From NCBI GenBank assembly GCA_047967505.1, contig CM106540.1: 64,000 nucleotides of DNA; one strand, 5' to 3'. The notes under the pieces were generated by a model. The model was not told the origin of the DNA. It was given only the letters and a program-made list of their open reading frames with translations, and did no database searches. The position numbers and the translations under genes were made by a program. This stretch comes from Dipteris shenzhenensis. Taxonomy: Eukaryota; Polypodiophyta; Polypodiopsida; Gleicheniales. Of this stretch, positions 1 to 10,769 are shown in pieces (position 1 is the first letter of the stretch; the number at the start of each line of letters is the position of its first letter).

Positions 1-160
1 AATAAAATGTACCCCTTTTCTATACAAATCTGTAAATTTTTTCCAAAACTATTTTAAATAGTCCCTTATGTATATTTATTTCTATAAATTTTAGAAATTA
101 AAAATATCCTTCTGTTGAACTCACATGATAGGGTTACATATGATGAGTGACCCCCCCGAG
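1..160 (+). mobile_element. MITE copy a, right-hand part (cut by window edge)
   Basis: This is the right part of the same MITE found complete at 50178-50424; the two read almost identically up to the terminal run of C followed by GAG at 160. The left end lies outside the window, so the target duplication cannot be tested. The base after the element begins TAACCGAA. The subterminal box is CACATG here instead of the CACGTG of the other copies, which looks like one transition. The element interrupts a minus-strand reading frame (161-489): the last residues of that frame come from the MITE. Confidence 0.85.
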
Positions 161-1006
161 TAACCGAAGTCTGCAGCAAGCTTCTCCACATGCTCTTTGT
201 TCAACCCTCTATATACATAGCTTGGAGGAGCTTTTTGACATCTTGCAACTGGAATTGAAAATGTTGCATTCAACCCGAATGGGTAGTATTTTTCATATTC
301 CACCAAGCCTGATGGTTTCTTTTGCCCTTTTTTTCCTATGACCTTTCCACTTGGCTCCAATTCACTACCACGGCTTCTTTCCACAACTGCTAGCATACCC
401 TCTGGAGGTGTTCCTTCTTGTGGTACATCAACTATAGTTAGCTTTCCTTTCTTTGTCCCTTCTCCGCTACCACCTGGTGCTTGAACCATAGTCGATTTAC
501 CTTTCTTTTTCCTTCCCCACTATCTTCCCCACTCTTATGCTTCTTTAATGTTGCTGAAACTTTGCGATATGATTCAATTATTGTTGTCACTGTGTGAATT
601 TCATTTCCATCAATTGATTCAACACTTATCCAGCCTCTTGAGTGCATGTTGTCATCTACATCAGACTTCATACGAGATGCTTCATAATCACTGGGATCCA
701 AGAGAAATTTCTTATTTTGATTTATAATGATCAACAATCCAATATCTCCCTCTTTTCCAACCACATCTTTAGTGATTTGATGTACCGATCCAACACAAGT
801 GTATGCACTTTTATTAGTAACAAAACAAATAAGTGAACTCGTGTCAATGGTGCTCCCTCAATACTATATATGTCAAAGTACCAAGGTATGCTTTTTTCTA
901 CAAATCCACCCATAACTTTCTCAACCTTCTTCACATTTGTGTCTTTCCTGTAAAAGACCCAAGCAATATATAAACTATCATCTTTATAATCTTTAATGTT
1001 AGACAA
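161..1006 (-). pseudogene. Unrecognised protein-coding relic, three frames, interrupted by MITE a
   Basis: Coding-like minus-strand sequence runs in three successive frames: about 1006-845, about 845-500 (with a readable stretch CFVTNKSAYTCVGSVHQ) and 489-161. It ends where MITE a begins. The middle part contains HSRGWISVESIDG and a Lys/Ser-rich linker; the last part contains ATFSIPVARCQKAPPSYVYR. I do not recognise the family. The frame changes could be real frameshifts or unrecognised introns. Because it diverges from the transposase gene at 4709-8184, it could be the second gene of the same large transposon, but this is inference from position only. Confidence 0.4.
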
Positions 1007-1082
1007 AACACATTATCGATAAACATATCTGAAATAGAATCTAGAATTGACACTAGACATAGTAGTAGATTTGAGAAAGTAC

Positions 1083-2395
1083 TAGATTCTAGGGAGATTT
1101 GGCCGCACTAGGGAGATTTGGCCGTGCGGCCAAATCTTATGGGCTTCTTTTAAAGCACTGGAAGGGGAGGTTTGGATGTGTGGCCAAATCATATGGGCTT
1201 CTTTCAAAGCACCAAAGTCTGGGGAGGTTTGGCCTTGTGGCCACATCTTGTGGGCTTCTTTCAAAGCACTAGGGTCTGGAGAGATTTGGCTGTGCAACCA
1301 AATCTTACTAGCTTCTTTCAAATCAGTCAAATCTTTCTAGCTTCTTTTAAATCACTTGGGTTTAGGGAGATTTGGCCGTGCGGCCAAATCTTGCTAACTT
1401 CTTTCTAATCACGAGGGTCTATGGAGATTTAGCCGTGCAGCTAAATCTTCTCAAAGCACGAGGTTTGGGGAGATTTGTGTGCAGTCAAATCTTGGTAGCT
1501 TCTTTCTAATCACAAGGGTCTATGGAGATTTGGCCGTGCGGCCAAATCTTTTCAAAGCACTAGGTTTAGGGAGATTTGGCCATGCGGCCAAATCTTGCTA
1601 GCTTCTTTCTAATCATGAGGGTCTATGGAGATTTGGCCATACTGCCAAATCTTTTCAAAGCACCAGGGTTTGGGGAGATTTGTGTGCGGTCAAATCATGC
1701 TAGCTTCTTTGTAATCATAAGGGTCTATGGAGATTTGGCCGTGCAGCCAAATCTTTTCAAAGCACCAGGTTTGGGGAGATTTGGCCATGCAGCTGAATCT
1801 TTTCAAAGCACCAGGTTTGGGGAGATTTGGCCATGCAGCGAAATCTTTTCAAAGCACGGGGTTTGGGGAGATTTGGCTATTCAGCCAAATCTTTTCAAAG
1901 CACTAAGGTTTGGGGAGATTTGGCTATGATGCAAAATCTTTCTAGCTTTTTATAAGTCACGAGGGTTTAGGGAAATTTGACTGTGCAGCCAAATCTTGCT
2001 AGCTTCTTTCTAATCACAAGGGTCTAGGGAGATTTGGCCATGCGACCAAATCTTTTCAAAGCAACAGGATTTGGGGAGATTTGGTTGTGATGCCAAATCT
2101 TTCTAGCTTCTTGTAAATCACCTGGGTCTAAGGAGATTTGGCCATGCGGCCAAATCTTGCTAGCTTCTTCTAATCATGAGGGTCGAGGGAGATTTGGCCA
2201 TGCGGCCAAATCTTGCTATCTTCTTTCTAATCACGAGTGTCGAGGAAGATTTGGTTGTGGCCAAATCTTTTCAAAGCAGCAAGGTTTAGGAAGATTTAGT
2301 TGTGATGCCAAATCTTTATAGCTTCTTTGAAATCACCAAGATCTAGGGAGATTTGGCTGTACGGCCAAATGTTGTATGTTTTGAAAGAAGCCAGA
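1083..2395. repeat. Tandem array of palindromic 45-65 bp units (left array)
   Basis: About two dozen diverged units follow one another. Each has the palindrome AGATTTGGCC-N-TGCGGCCAAATCT or a decayed form, then a linker reading like GCTAGCTTCTTTCTAATCAC or a shorter one reading TTTTCAAAGCACCAGG. The two linker lengths alternate irregularly, giving 45- and 60-odd-bp spacing. The palindromic core is better kept than the linkers. The array lies between the minus-strand relic and the F-box fragment. The same unit recurs at 3884-4664, and one relic unit lies at 8659-8688 behind the transposase gene. Such arrays are typical of subterminal transposase-binding repeats, but that role is inferred. Confidence 0.85.
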
Positions 2396-2407
2396 AGATT
2401 GTAGGAG

Positions 2408-3121
2408 CTAAAGAGAGAGTATCTGTAGCAATTGTAGAGGGAGCGTCTTGTTGTAGAGATCCAGAAATGCAGGATGGATAAGGGACTGAGCCTTCCAGGC
2501 TTTGCATAACATCTGAGCATGGACAAGGGCAAGAAGAGGCAACCGACAGAGCATGAACTCTACTAGCTCTGTTGGTAATAATCCCTCACAGAGCGAGATA
2601 TTAGCATTCTCGCTGCTGCTGCTACTGCTGGTACCGTGAGTCCCGACTTGCTTGCGGGATATGCCAGGCGCTCTGATGGTAGGAGAAGGAGAAACCGTGA
2701 CGAGGGCGACGAGGAGGAAGATGGAGGTGATGAGGAGGAAGAAGGAGAAACGAGGCTTGCGGGATATGGCGGGCACTCTGATGGTAGGAGAAGGAGAAAT
2801 CGCGACGAGGGCGACGAGGAGGAAGATGGAGGTGACGAGGAGGAAGAAGGAGAAACGAGGCTTGCGGGATATGCCGGGCGCTCTGATGGTAGGAGAAGGA
2901 GAAACCGCGACGAGGGCGATGATGGAGGTGACGAGGAGGAAGATATGCCGGGCGCTCTGATGGTAGGAGAAGGAGAAACCGCGACGAGGGCGACGATGGA
3001 GGTGACGAGGAGGAAGAAGGAGAAACGAGGCGGAAGACGAACGGAAGAAAGAAGGCAAGAAATCCCACAAACCCGCAAAAAGGGGGGAAGAAGAAATCCC
3101 CCAAAAAGGGGAAAGAAGCAA
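2408..3121 (-). pseudogene. Captured F-box gene fragment with expanded low-complexity N-terminus
   Basis: The minus-strand frame ends with a readable F-box at about 2450-2581: LLPTELVEFMLCRLPLLALV followed by MLCKAWKAQSLIHPAFLDLY. This fits the F-box pattern in which LPxEL and RLPL precede a cysteine-lysine-tryptophan segment and a PxFxxL end. In intact proteins the F-box binds Skp1 in SCF ubiquitin ligases. Here no kelch or LRR substrate domain follows, because the frame stops at 2408, next to the palindromic array. Upstream the frame is Ser/Pro/Phe-rich and is simply translated 105-bp minisatellite, so I doubt the proposed start. I read it as a host gene piece carried inside a transposon. 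Confidence 0.6.
2651..3035. repeat. 105-bp minisatellite (35 codons per unit)
   Basis: Units start at 2651, 2756 and 2861, exactly 105 bp apart, each opening with CTTGCGGGATATG. Two shorter partial units follow. Because 105 is divisible by three, the array is open in several frames and yields long artificial ORFs on both strands (Asp/Glu/Arg-rich on plus, Ser/Pro-rich on minus). It lies in what would be the 5' part of the F-box fragment. Confidence 0.9.
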
Positions 3122-3883
3122 TGCCCAAAAAAAAGCATGCTTTGGGGGGGAGGGAGCAATCCCCCCAAAAAGCCATGCTTTGGGGGGGAGGGAGCAATCC
3201 CCCCAAAAGCATGAAGAGCAAAAAAAAAAAAAAAAAAAAAAGACCTCCTTCTAATCCAACTATTGTGTGTGGAATCTATGGAGAGTTGAATTGGTAATGG
3301 AATTTTAAAACCTACATAGTTAAGTACACATTGCTAGGACAAAACTGGGATGGGGAGCCTCCCGGGACCTCTTATTTTGACATAGTTTTGAACTTTTTTG
3401 CTCGCAATTAGCTAAGCAAGGGTGGAGGAGTGTTTTCCAAGAACTACCCCATCTAAGACGTTGTCCTAAAGCTCTCAAACCACCCTAGGTACACATTGGA
3501 GATCTAGGAAGGGAGAGAACAAGGTGAGCCTAGCATTTAATTCCCCATGAAGACGAATTCAATTCCTTCTCATAGGTTTACTTTTTATGCTTGGTTTAAA
3601 AGGTTTGTTTAGCTTTGCCTTTTAAAGTTTTGGTTTTTTAATAGTTTTAGATTTTCTAGTTTGCTTTTAAAGTAATAGTATGATTTTAAAGTGTAATAGC
3701 GTGAATCATGAAAAGCATGTACGATTTTTTTGAAAGTAGGATCTCTACATTTGAATTTCAAAATTTGAAAGTTGAAACTTGAAATTTGAATTTTTTATTT
3801 TAAATTTTGAATTTTGAATTTTAAACTTTAAATTTTAAATTTTAAAATCTGAATCTTCAATTTTTAAATTTAACGTTTGAAGA
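3036..3883. other. Spacer without a gene; purine-rich, then AT-rich low complexity
   Basis: I see no gene here. 3036-3240 is A/G-rich with a duplicated 30-bp piece around GGGGGGGAGGGAGCAATC and a 20-base A run. 3242-3730 is ordinary unique sequence. 3735-3880 is low-complexity AT-rich DNA made of variants of AAATTTTGAATTT. Confidence 0.6.
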
Positions 3884-4664
3884 TTTGTCCATGTGGCCAA
3901 ATCTTCCTAGTGATTTGAAAGAAGATTTGGCCATGTGGCCAAATCTTCCTAGTGATTTGAAAGAAGCTAGCAACATTTGGCAGCATGGCAAAATCTTCCC
4001 AAACCCTAATGCTTTGAAAGATTTGGCCACATGGCCAAATCTCCCAAAACTTGGTGATTTGAAAGAAGCATGCAAGAGGAGGTTGCATAGCCAAAACTCT
4101 CCATACCCTAGTGCTTTGAAAGAAGCCTACAAGATTTGGCCACACGACCAAATCTCCCCAAGTTTGAAAAAACGCCACAACCAAATATTCTCAGTGCTTT
4201 GAAAGAAGTCACAGAGGTCTCGAAGGATTTGGCCGTGCATCCAAATCTTGCTAGCTTCTTTGAAAGCACCAAGGTTTGAGCAGATTTGGCCGTGTGGCCA
4301 AATCTTATTGCTTCTTTCAAAGCACTAGTGTCTTAGGAGATTTGGCCATGTGGCCAAATCTTGTTGGCTCCTTTCAAAGCACCAGGGTCTAGGGAGATTT
4401 GACCATGTGGCCAAATCTTGTGGGCTTCTTTCAAAGCACCAAGGTCTAAGTAGATTTGGATGTGTGCATAAATCTTTATGGCTTCTTGAAAGCACCAGCA
4501 TCTCGGGAGATTTGGTTGTGTGGACAAATCTTGCTATCTCCTTTTCAAAGCACCATGGTCTATGAAGATTTGGCCATGTAGCCAAATTTTGCTGCTGAAA
4601 TTCAAAGCACCAAGGTTTAGGAAGATTTGGTCTTGCAATGAAATCTTGTAAAGCATTTTCATCC
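3884..4664. repeat. Palindromic-unit array, right block, with an internal orientation switch
   Basis: The same unit as at 1083-2395 is repeated about fourteen times. Between 3884 and about 4200 the linkers read GATTTGAAAGAAG after the palindrome, so these units are inverted relative to the left array. From about 4210 to 4664 they read GCTTCTTTGAAAGCACC, the left-array orientation. The switch at about 4200 makes a head-to-head inverted arrangement just upstream of the transposase gene. Confidence 0.85.
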
Positions 4665-4708
4665 TAAGTCACACCATCAGATATCAATATTGAACTATAG
4701 CAAATGCT

Positions 4709-7700
4709 ATGTACTATGCAGGTGCCACATTGAAAGTGGGGGTTAAAGTCAACTTGCTTGTCAGTGGAAAGATTGTTGCCATTGGGACAATATTCTCTAC
4801 ATCACATGATGACATGTGCCAAGGTGTGCCCTGGGAGAAAACAATGTATCGGTGGCGATCGATATTTGTATGGATGAAAGTGCACTTCTTCCATTTCCTA
4901 CAATGGATGCATTCTTAATCTATGAGGCTTTGGGTAGTGTTGTTCGTTGGAAAGCACGATCAATGAGTTGTGTGGACAATGTCAATGGAGCTATTGTACC
5001 AATGAATGATATAACATTAGATACCATTGATGTTGAACCTCTATGTGAATATGATGAGTTTTCCATCCGAGAATCATGGAAGGGCAAGAAAGTCTTAATA
5101 TGGGATGAGCAGAAAACCAAGAGTATTGCAGAGGGTGTTGTTTTGTATGTCTACCCATTTGAACCTATAAATTTTGAGATGCTTGGTGAAGGTAATCTAG
5201 GTGTGAGAATTGAAAAGTATCACAGTGATGTATCAGGCATCGATACCATCCACTTAATAAAATGGCCCATTGCACAAATAACCTTTTTAGATGGATCTTC
5301 ATTAAGAATCGATGACACCATGAATTCTTCAAGTGGTTCTGGGAAAAAGCACATGGAAGATGAGGACCCAATGGAAAAATCCACAAAAAAGAGGCATTAC
5401 TGCATGATAAAGAGAAAAGCTAAAAAACATGGCATGCCATTAGCATCATCTAGACTCACAAGGGATGCAGTCATAAAAGTATCTATGATTGATTGTTGTA
5501 AACAAAATTGTTGTCAATTTGTGATATCCAAATTATGCATAGAGTATTGGGGCCAAAGTTTGGAGGCTCGCACCAATTATGTATATGACACTCTTGGGGT
5601 TGCTTGTCGAAAAGATGACAATGGGCAGTTCAAATATGTCTTTTCATTGAATGGTATTCAAGTTTGTTGTAGAGCATGGTATGAAATGCATGGTATTCCA
5701 AAAACAACATTTTATCGATACAGGGAGCAATTTGAAATTGGTATACAAAGGTGCATACATGGTAATAAAGGAATCATGCAGAGAGGTTGGGACCACACAG
5801 AACTGGGTAGAGCCATAATCCAAGATTTTGTGGATAACAATTCTGAGCGTATGCCACACAAAAGTAGAACACTTCAGGATGGATCAAGGGAAACAAAGTT
5901 GGTGATACCGGATGTATACAAGCAGGTTGATATTCTCTATGAAGTTAACATGCAATTAAAGCATAGTTTGGGTTGTAAGGAGATGTCAACTTCAACATTC
6001 AACCTCATATGGAACTCTGAATTCAAGCATGTAACTTTGTCAAAAACAAGGGAATTCTCTAAGTGTGGTTTATGTAGTGCAATCAAGGCTCAGCTTGCAG
6101 TGACAAAATGCCAAAATGAACGTAATAAGTTGATGGAAGATAGAAGAAAGCACATGTTACAACAAAAAAGTTGTAGAAATGTGTACTACACTTGGCGCAT
6201 ATTTTTTGAAATGTATCCTCAGACATACTTGTGCATTATCCATGATAAGATGGACCAAACGAAGACAGCCATCCCTAGATTACGCAATCGTTCAAAGGAC
6301 ACAGACAAATCCTTTCAGCTCCCAGTGGCTTTGACTGGCATGATAACACATGGACATGGTCAAGGATGTTATGGTCACTTTTCTTTATCCTTGTGGCCAT
6401 CGGATCCTAACTTCACAATTGGTTCATTGGCTTTGTGTTTGAGAAATCTTGAAAGATTTGATAACCATGCACTTGGAGATTTGGTACATGATGGGATGCC
6501 AAGGTCTGACAATGCTCTGCTAAATGCACTAACCTCAAGAGAAGCATTGGATTCTCATTATGTTTCTAATGGCAAGCAACAACTTCATCTTGGAGCAGTG
6601 GGTGGAACATTCAAAGACCTTGGACTTGGAAGTTCCCATCAAGAAAATCCTTATAACAAACTACCCGAACACCTATTGTTGCAGTTGGATAATTGTGGTT
6701 CTGAAAACAAGAATAGGTACTTGTTTGCATACCTATCATTACTTGTTGCTCGAGGGATTTTCAAGTCAATTCAATTGGGATTCTTGATGGTTGGGCATAC
6801 ACATAAGGATATTGATGCAATGTTTAGTAGGTTTTCGGAGAGGTTAAGAACTAGCCAAACATTGACATTTGCACATCTCATGGATACTTTTAGACAATGT
6901 GAGGAGTCTTCTCCAATGCCATTTTTGGTAACGGAAGTCCCTGATTTCAAGAGCTATGTTGATGGATGCCTATGCGATGGGAAAGATTCTTTACTGGGAC
7001 ACTCAAAGCCTCTCCAATTTCGGTTCTTTATGCGAAATGAAGTTCCTATCATGCAATATAAAGTGCATCCACGATCATTAGATTGGCAACCAACTGAAGG
7101 TGGCATTGAGTTGTGGAAGAGACATCCGGATGGTCATCCAATGCTACCAAGTGGAGAGCCACCTTATGTAACCATGTTCAAGTATGTGAAGGATCACTTA
7201 GATGTGATAGTTGGTATCAAGGAGTATGTACGCTTTTGGGAAAAATGGGCACACTTGCAAGGTCCAGAAGCATCTTTCACAAAGTTTTACAAGCCAGTAG
7301 TGAAGTACTGGAAGAGCATGATTGATGAGCTTGATAAACCAAACAATAGTGTAGAGGGCATGTACGAGAGATTTTGGCCCTCGGGGGGGTCACTCATCAT
7401 ATGTAACCCTATCACGTGAGTTCAACAGAAGGATATTTTTTATTTCTAAAATTTACAGAAATAAATATACATAAGGGACTATTTAAAATAGTTTTGGAAA
7501 AAATTTACAGGTTTGTATAGAAAAGGGGTACATTTTATTAATGAAAAAATTTATAGATAAGGGATTTTAAATATAGGCCTTGAACGCACGTGATATAGAG
7601 GGTTTATACATAGTAACCCCCCTGAGTTTTGGCCAAAGACGCAACATATTGATTGTGTGCAAGTAGTTGATAATGAAAATGATGAGTTTCAAGGAATTGA

Positions 7701-8184
7701 AGAGTTGAATGATCATTACTGTGGACCTCAAAGGAAAAAGCCAAAACAATCATTTGATCAAATGGTTGATGTACAAAAAGGACACTTTCTTTTGGTCCGA
7801 CCAGCAGAAAAAATTTACCCAATTTGGCTAGGCATTGCTCAAACTGATGTACAGAAGGATAATAAATCTAAAAATTTCAAGAAGGTTTTCATACAATATT
7901 GGGCACCTATATGCAAAAGACACAATGCATAAATTGAGGAGTTATATGCAGATTGCTGGAACAAGGTTTGGATGTGCAATAAAGGTGATCCTCCACGTTG
8001 GGAATCTGTTGATGCTATTGTATGGTCATGGGTTCCAAAATGTAACCTCTCAAAGAAGGTTTCTTCAAAGAGCAGCAACCTCCCCATCAAGGTGAAGATA
8101 CCAACCATTGCACGCAAGCGAGCTTTATCCAATTTGTCTCATAGAATAGATTCCGACTCTGATGCTGACTCCACAATGGAGTGA
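4709..8184 (+). pseudogene. Putative DDE/RNase H-fold transposase (DUF7869-like), disrupted by a MITE
   Basis: The main frame runs from 4816 to 7379 and resumes after the MITE at 7635-8184. Before 4816 a second frame (4709 to about 4830) reads LKVGVKVNLLVSGKIVAIG and joins the main frame by a shift near 4825; together they resemble the Tnp1/En-Spm-like segment of plant transposases. Main-frame landmarks, numbered from 4816: a cysteine cluster CCKQNCCQF near residue 227; CIIHDKMDQTKTAIPR near 473-489 with Asp477 and Asp480; LQLDNCGSENKNRY with Asp625; and GHTHKDIDAMFSRFSERL with His661, Asp665 and Asp667. The spacing suits an RNase H-like catalytic core, as I recall for DUF7869 proteins; catalysis is inferred. 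Removing MITE b and one target copy keeps the frame. One in-frame TAA at 7930 is a further lesion. The tail is basic, then acidic (DSDSDAD). Confidence 0.7.
7380..7626 (-). mobile_element. MITE copy b, 247 bp, inserted in the transposase gene
   Basis: Ends are CTCGGGGGGGTCACT on the left and the complement of CTCAGGGGGGTTACT on the right. The 8-bp target duplication TTTTGGCC is exact (7372-7379 and 7627-7634). Length equals that of copy e at 50178, and the sequence is nearly identical in reverse orientation. Insert plus duplication is 255 bp, a multiple of three. CACGTG boxes lie at 7413-7418 and 7587-7592. It has no coding capacity. Confidence 0.95.
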
Positions 8185-8774
8185 AGGTACTTGAAAAGCA
8201 TGACTTTTTTTTCCTTGCACAATAATAATTTAATTGAATACTGACAAATATTTGGAAGGTATGACATTGATCTTTTTTCTTTATCTTTCTTTTGGCAGAC
8301 CATTGCTTTGTGGTTGCAAGTTCTGCACACTCGACAAAATATCAAGGACTAGTGTTGCATTCTTACTTTTTCTCTAACTAAACTAAAAATGGTGTTTTTG
8401 AACACCACCTTTTTTCGAGAAGAGGCAAAAAATGCTTCGTTAAACTCAAACATATGATGTTTTTTTCTCAGCTAATGCAAAACAGGCACACTCCAAATTG
8501 TGAGTTTCATATACATGGCAAAATCCAGGGAGAAAGTCAATGGAGTGCACTCAATGCATTGTAATTGTAACCCCTCAAAAAATACCATGCATTGGTCGAA
8601 ACCTCAACATTTGACATTTTATTTATGTTGATGCAAACCATGCACATTTGCGAGATTTGGATGGACTGCCAAATCTATGGGAAAAATCAATGAAAAACAT
8701 TGAATGTTACATAATTACAACCCCTCAAAAGTTCCCAAATTATCAGGATTTTCCCAAATTCTCTAATATGGTGT
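8185..8774. other. 3' flank of the transposase gene with one relic palindromic unit
   Basis: No gene is visible. At 8659-8688 a decayed version of the array palindrome (GAGATTTGG...CCAAATCTA) appears once. Around it the sequence has short repeated pieces such as AACCCCTCAAAA (8570s and 8720s). I could not identify a transposon terminus here. Confidence 0.5.
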
Positions 8775-9519
8775 TCTAGTAAAACCTTCTCCTGCACATA
8801 GTGAAAATGCACCTCAATGTGCTTTGTTCTAGCATGATAGACTAGGTTATTTGCCAAGTGTATACTGCTCATGTTGTCACAATAAATGACAACTGGCCCA
8901 TCTGTAGATTGATGCATATCATAGAGTATCTTATGCAACCAAGCTACCTCACATGCAGCCATTGCTGCAACCCTCCTATACTCAGCCTCTGTGCTTGACA
9001 AGGCAACTGTAGGCTATTTCTTGCTACTCCAAGTGACCGCATCACTCCCAAAAGAGAACACATATCCACTGGTAGATCGTCTATCAAAAATACTACCAGC
9101 CCAATCAGCATTAGTGTATCTGAACCCCAGTCTCATAAAATAGTCCATACTGCAATGTGGACTTCACATACCTGAGTATGCATCTAGCCGCATCCAAATG
9201 CGATTTCCTTGGAGCCTGCATAAACTGACAAGTTACCAATCCAATAGCATAGCTCAAATCTGGCCTGGTAATAGTCATATAAATCAAACTTCCTACTATG
9301 CATCTGTATATAATAGGGTCTTCCAGAAGCTCATCTGCATCGATGCTCAGCTTCACATTCTGCTCCAAAGGAACTGAAATAGGCTTACAGCCTGTCATCC
9401 CATATTTGGACAGCATGTCCAATCCATACTGCCTCTGCAAGAGCTGTATCCCACTTGGTGATCTAATCACCTCAATGCCCAAGAAATAATGCAGCTCTCC
9501 CAAATCCTTCATCTCAAAC
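8775..9519 (-). pseudogene. Copia-1 fragment: end of reverse transcriptase and RNase H
   Basis: Minus-strand frames at 9512-9111 and 9001-8775 read the copia RT C-terminus (MKDLGELHYFLGIEVIRSPS; SLIYMTITRPDLSYAIG) and then the RNase H region (STEAEYR, DMHQSTDGPVVIYCDNMSS, ARTKHIEVHFHYV). The frame breaks between 9110 and 9001. It is closely related to the copies at 15888-18887, 24485-26782 and 55557-56118. Both ends are abrupt: the left joins unrelated AT-rich sequence at about 8775, the right joins element E at about 9519. No LTR is attached. Confidence 0.9.
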
Positions 9520-9534
9520 CTGGAGAGTTACCTC

Positions 9535-10600
9535 ATTGTATTTACCACACCGGATTCTCTCTGCCCCATCCTTCTTGGCCTTGAATCTCTCTCGCAATTC
9601 CTACATCATTGCTTTGGCTTTTGCATTCTCCCTTTTCACCTCCTCCATCATTTGGTCTTTTTGAATGTTCAATGCATTGTTCATGTTGCAAAGCCATTTG
9701 TAAAGACCCTCTTTTTCAGCACTCTGATCTTCAAGATCCTTTTGCATCATTTTGATATCTCCTTGTCCGTGATGTCACATCACTTCTAACTACTTAGAAG
9801 CCTATCTCAGAGCTCCTTGATGCACTTCTGTTCTTCTTCTCTTCTATGCCATTCCATGTCGACCATTTTTGCAAGGACCATAGCTTGCTCTTGTGCCTAC
9901 AAAGCCCTCACTTGGCCTCCTCTACTTTAGCTTCTACACCCTCCTTGAGAATTTTCTCAAGTTGCACTACCTTTGCTGCATCGGTGGCTTTCTCTTGTAG
10001 AAAAGTCACCTTTTGAGACATCTTTTTATTGTATTGCTCAAAAATCCCTTTGAGGGTAGATGTCATCAAGTGCATTGCAACTCCTATGAGGGATAGAGAT
10101 GACAATTGGGATTTGCCATCCATGCAATTCTTCAGTTTGGTTATCACACTCTTGGATATCACCCTTGAGAAAGATACATCACGTCCTTTCAATTGCTCTA
10201 CTGCTGCTTGAACTTGCTAGAATTTCACAGTTTCTCTCGTATCGGGGAAAGAAGTGCATTGTCTTCTTCAGCACATCTATGTATTTTCCACTGCTTCTCA
10301 AAGAAGTGTGGTTGCAAATTGACTCCAGGAATGCCTAGTGCATTTTCAATCACACTTTCAGTGATGGTATTCTTCTAACCTTGACAAACTATTTGTTCAT
10401 TCTTCATGTTCACCTCCTGTACCAACCTGGTGAAGTTGCTGAGAGCATTCGCATTGGGATTTTGAAGAGAGAGTGAGGAGCTCTTACATGTCACAATTTC
10501 AAGATAGGGGGAGGAGAGGCTCTCTTACTATGCTGCAGAGGGGGAGCAAAGATTGTGTGAGGAGCTCCCTAACTATGCAGCGTCCATTCTAAGAGGGGAT
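9535..10600 (-). pseudogene. Element E coiled-coil ORF, copy A (degenerate)
   Basis: The longest frame (10192-9908) reads MKGRDVSFSRVISKSVITKL, then SLIGVAMHLMTSTLKGIFEQ and KMSQKVTFLQEKATDAAKVV, with heptad-like Glu/Lys spacing. It aligns with 54520-54855 of copy B. Flanking parts match copy B in other frames and contain stops, so it is not translatable as it stands. Position inside a repeated element suggests a gag-like or structural ORF; I do not recognise a family. Confidence 0.6.
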
Positions 10601-10769
10601 AAAAGTTGCAAGAAGAGTGCAAGGGAGATAGAAATGGTCGAGAGGGATATAAGACGAAATAGTTTAGGGAATGGAATACCGGAGGCTTACATTTGTAGCC
10701 AACTACACTTTCAAGGTGAGAGCCACTACGATGGTTGGCCCGAATTTTGATTAATTCAAGGTGACAGTA

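Noticed and set aside
1083-2395. Possible CRISPR array
   Set aside because: Units are diverged tandem palindromes with related linkers, not identical repeats with unique spacers, and the context is eukaryotic.
2563-3221. Several overlapping ~200-codon frames on both strands
   Set aside because: Products of a 105-bp minisatellite whose period is divisible by three. Only the F-box part beyond the array looks like a real protein.
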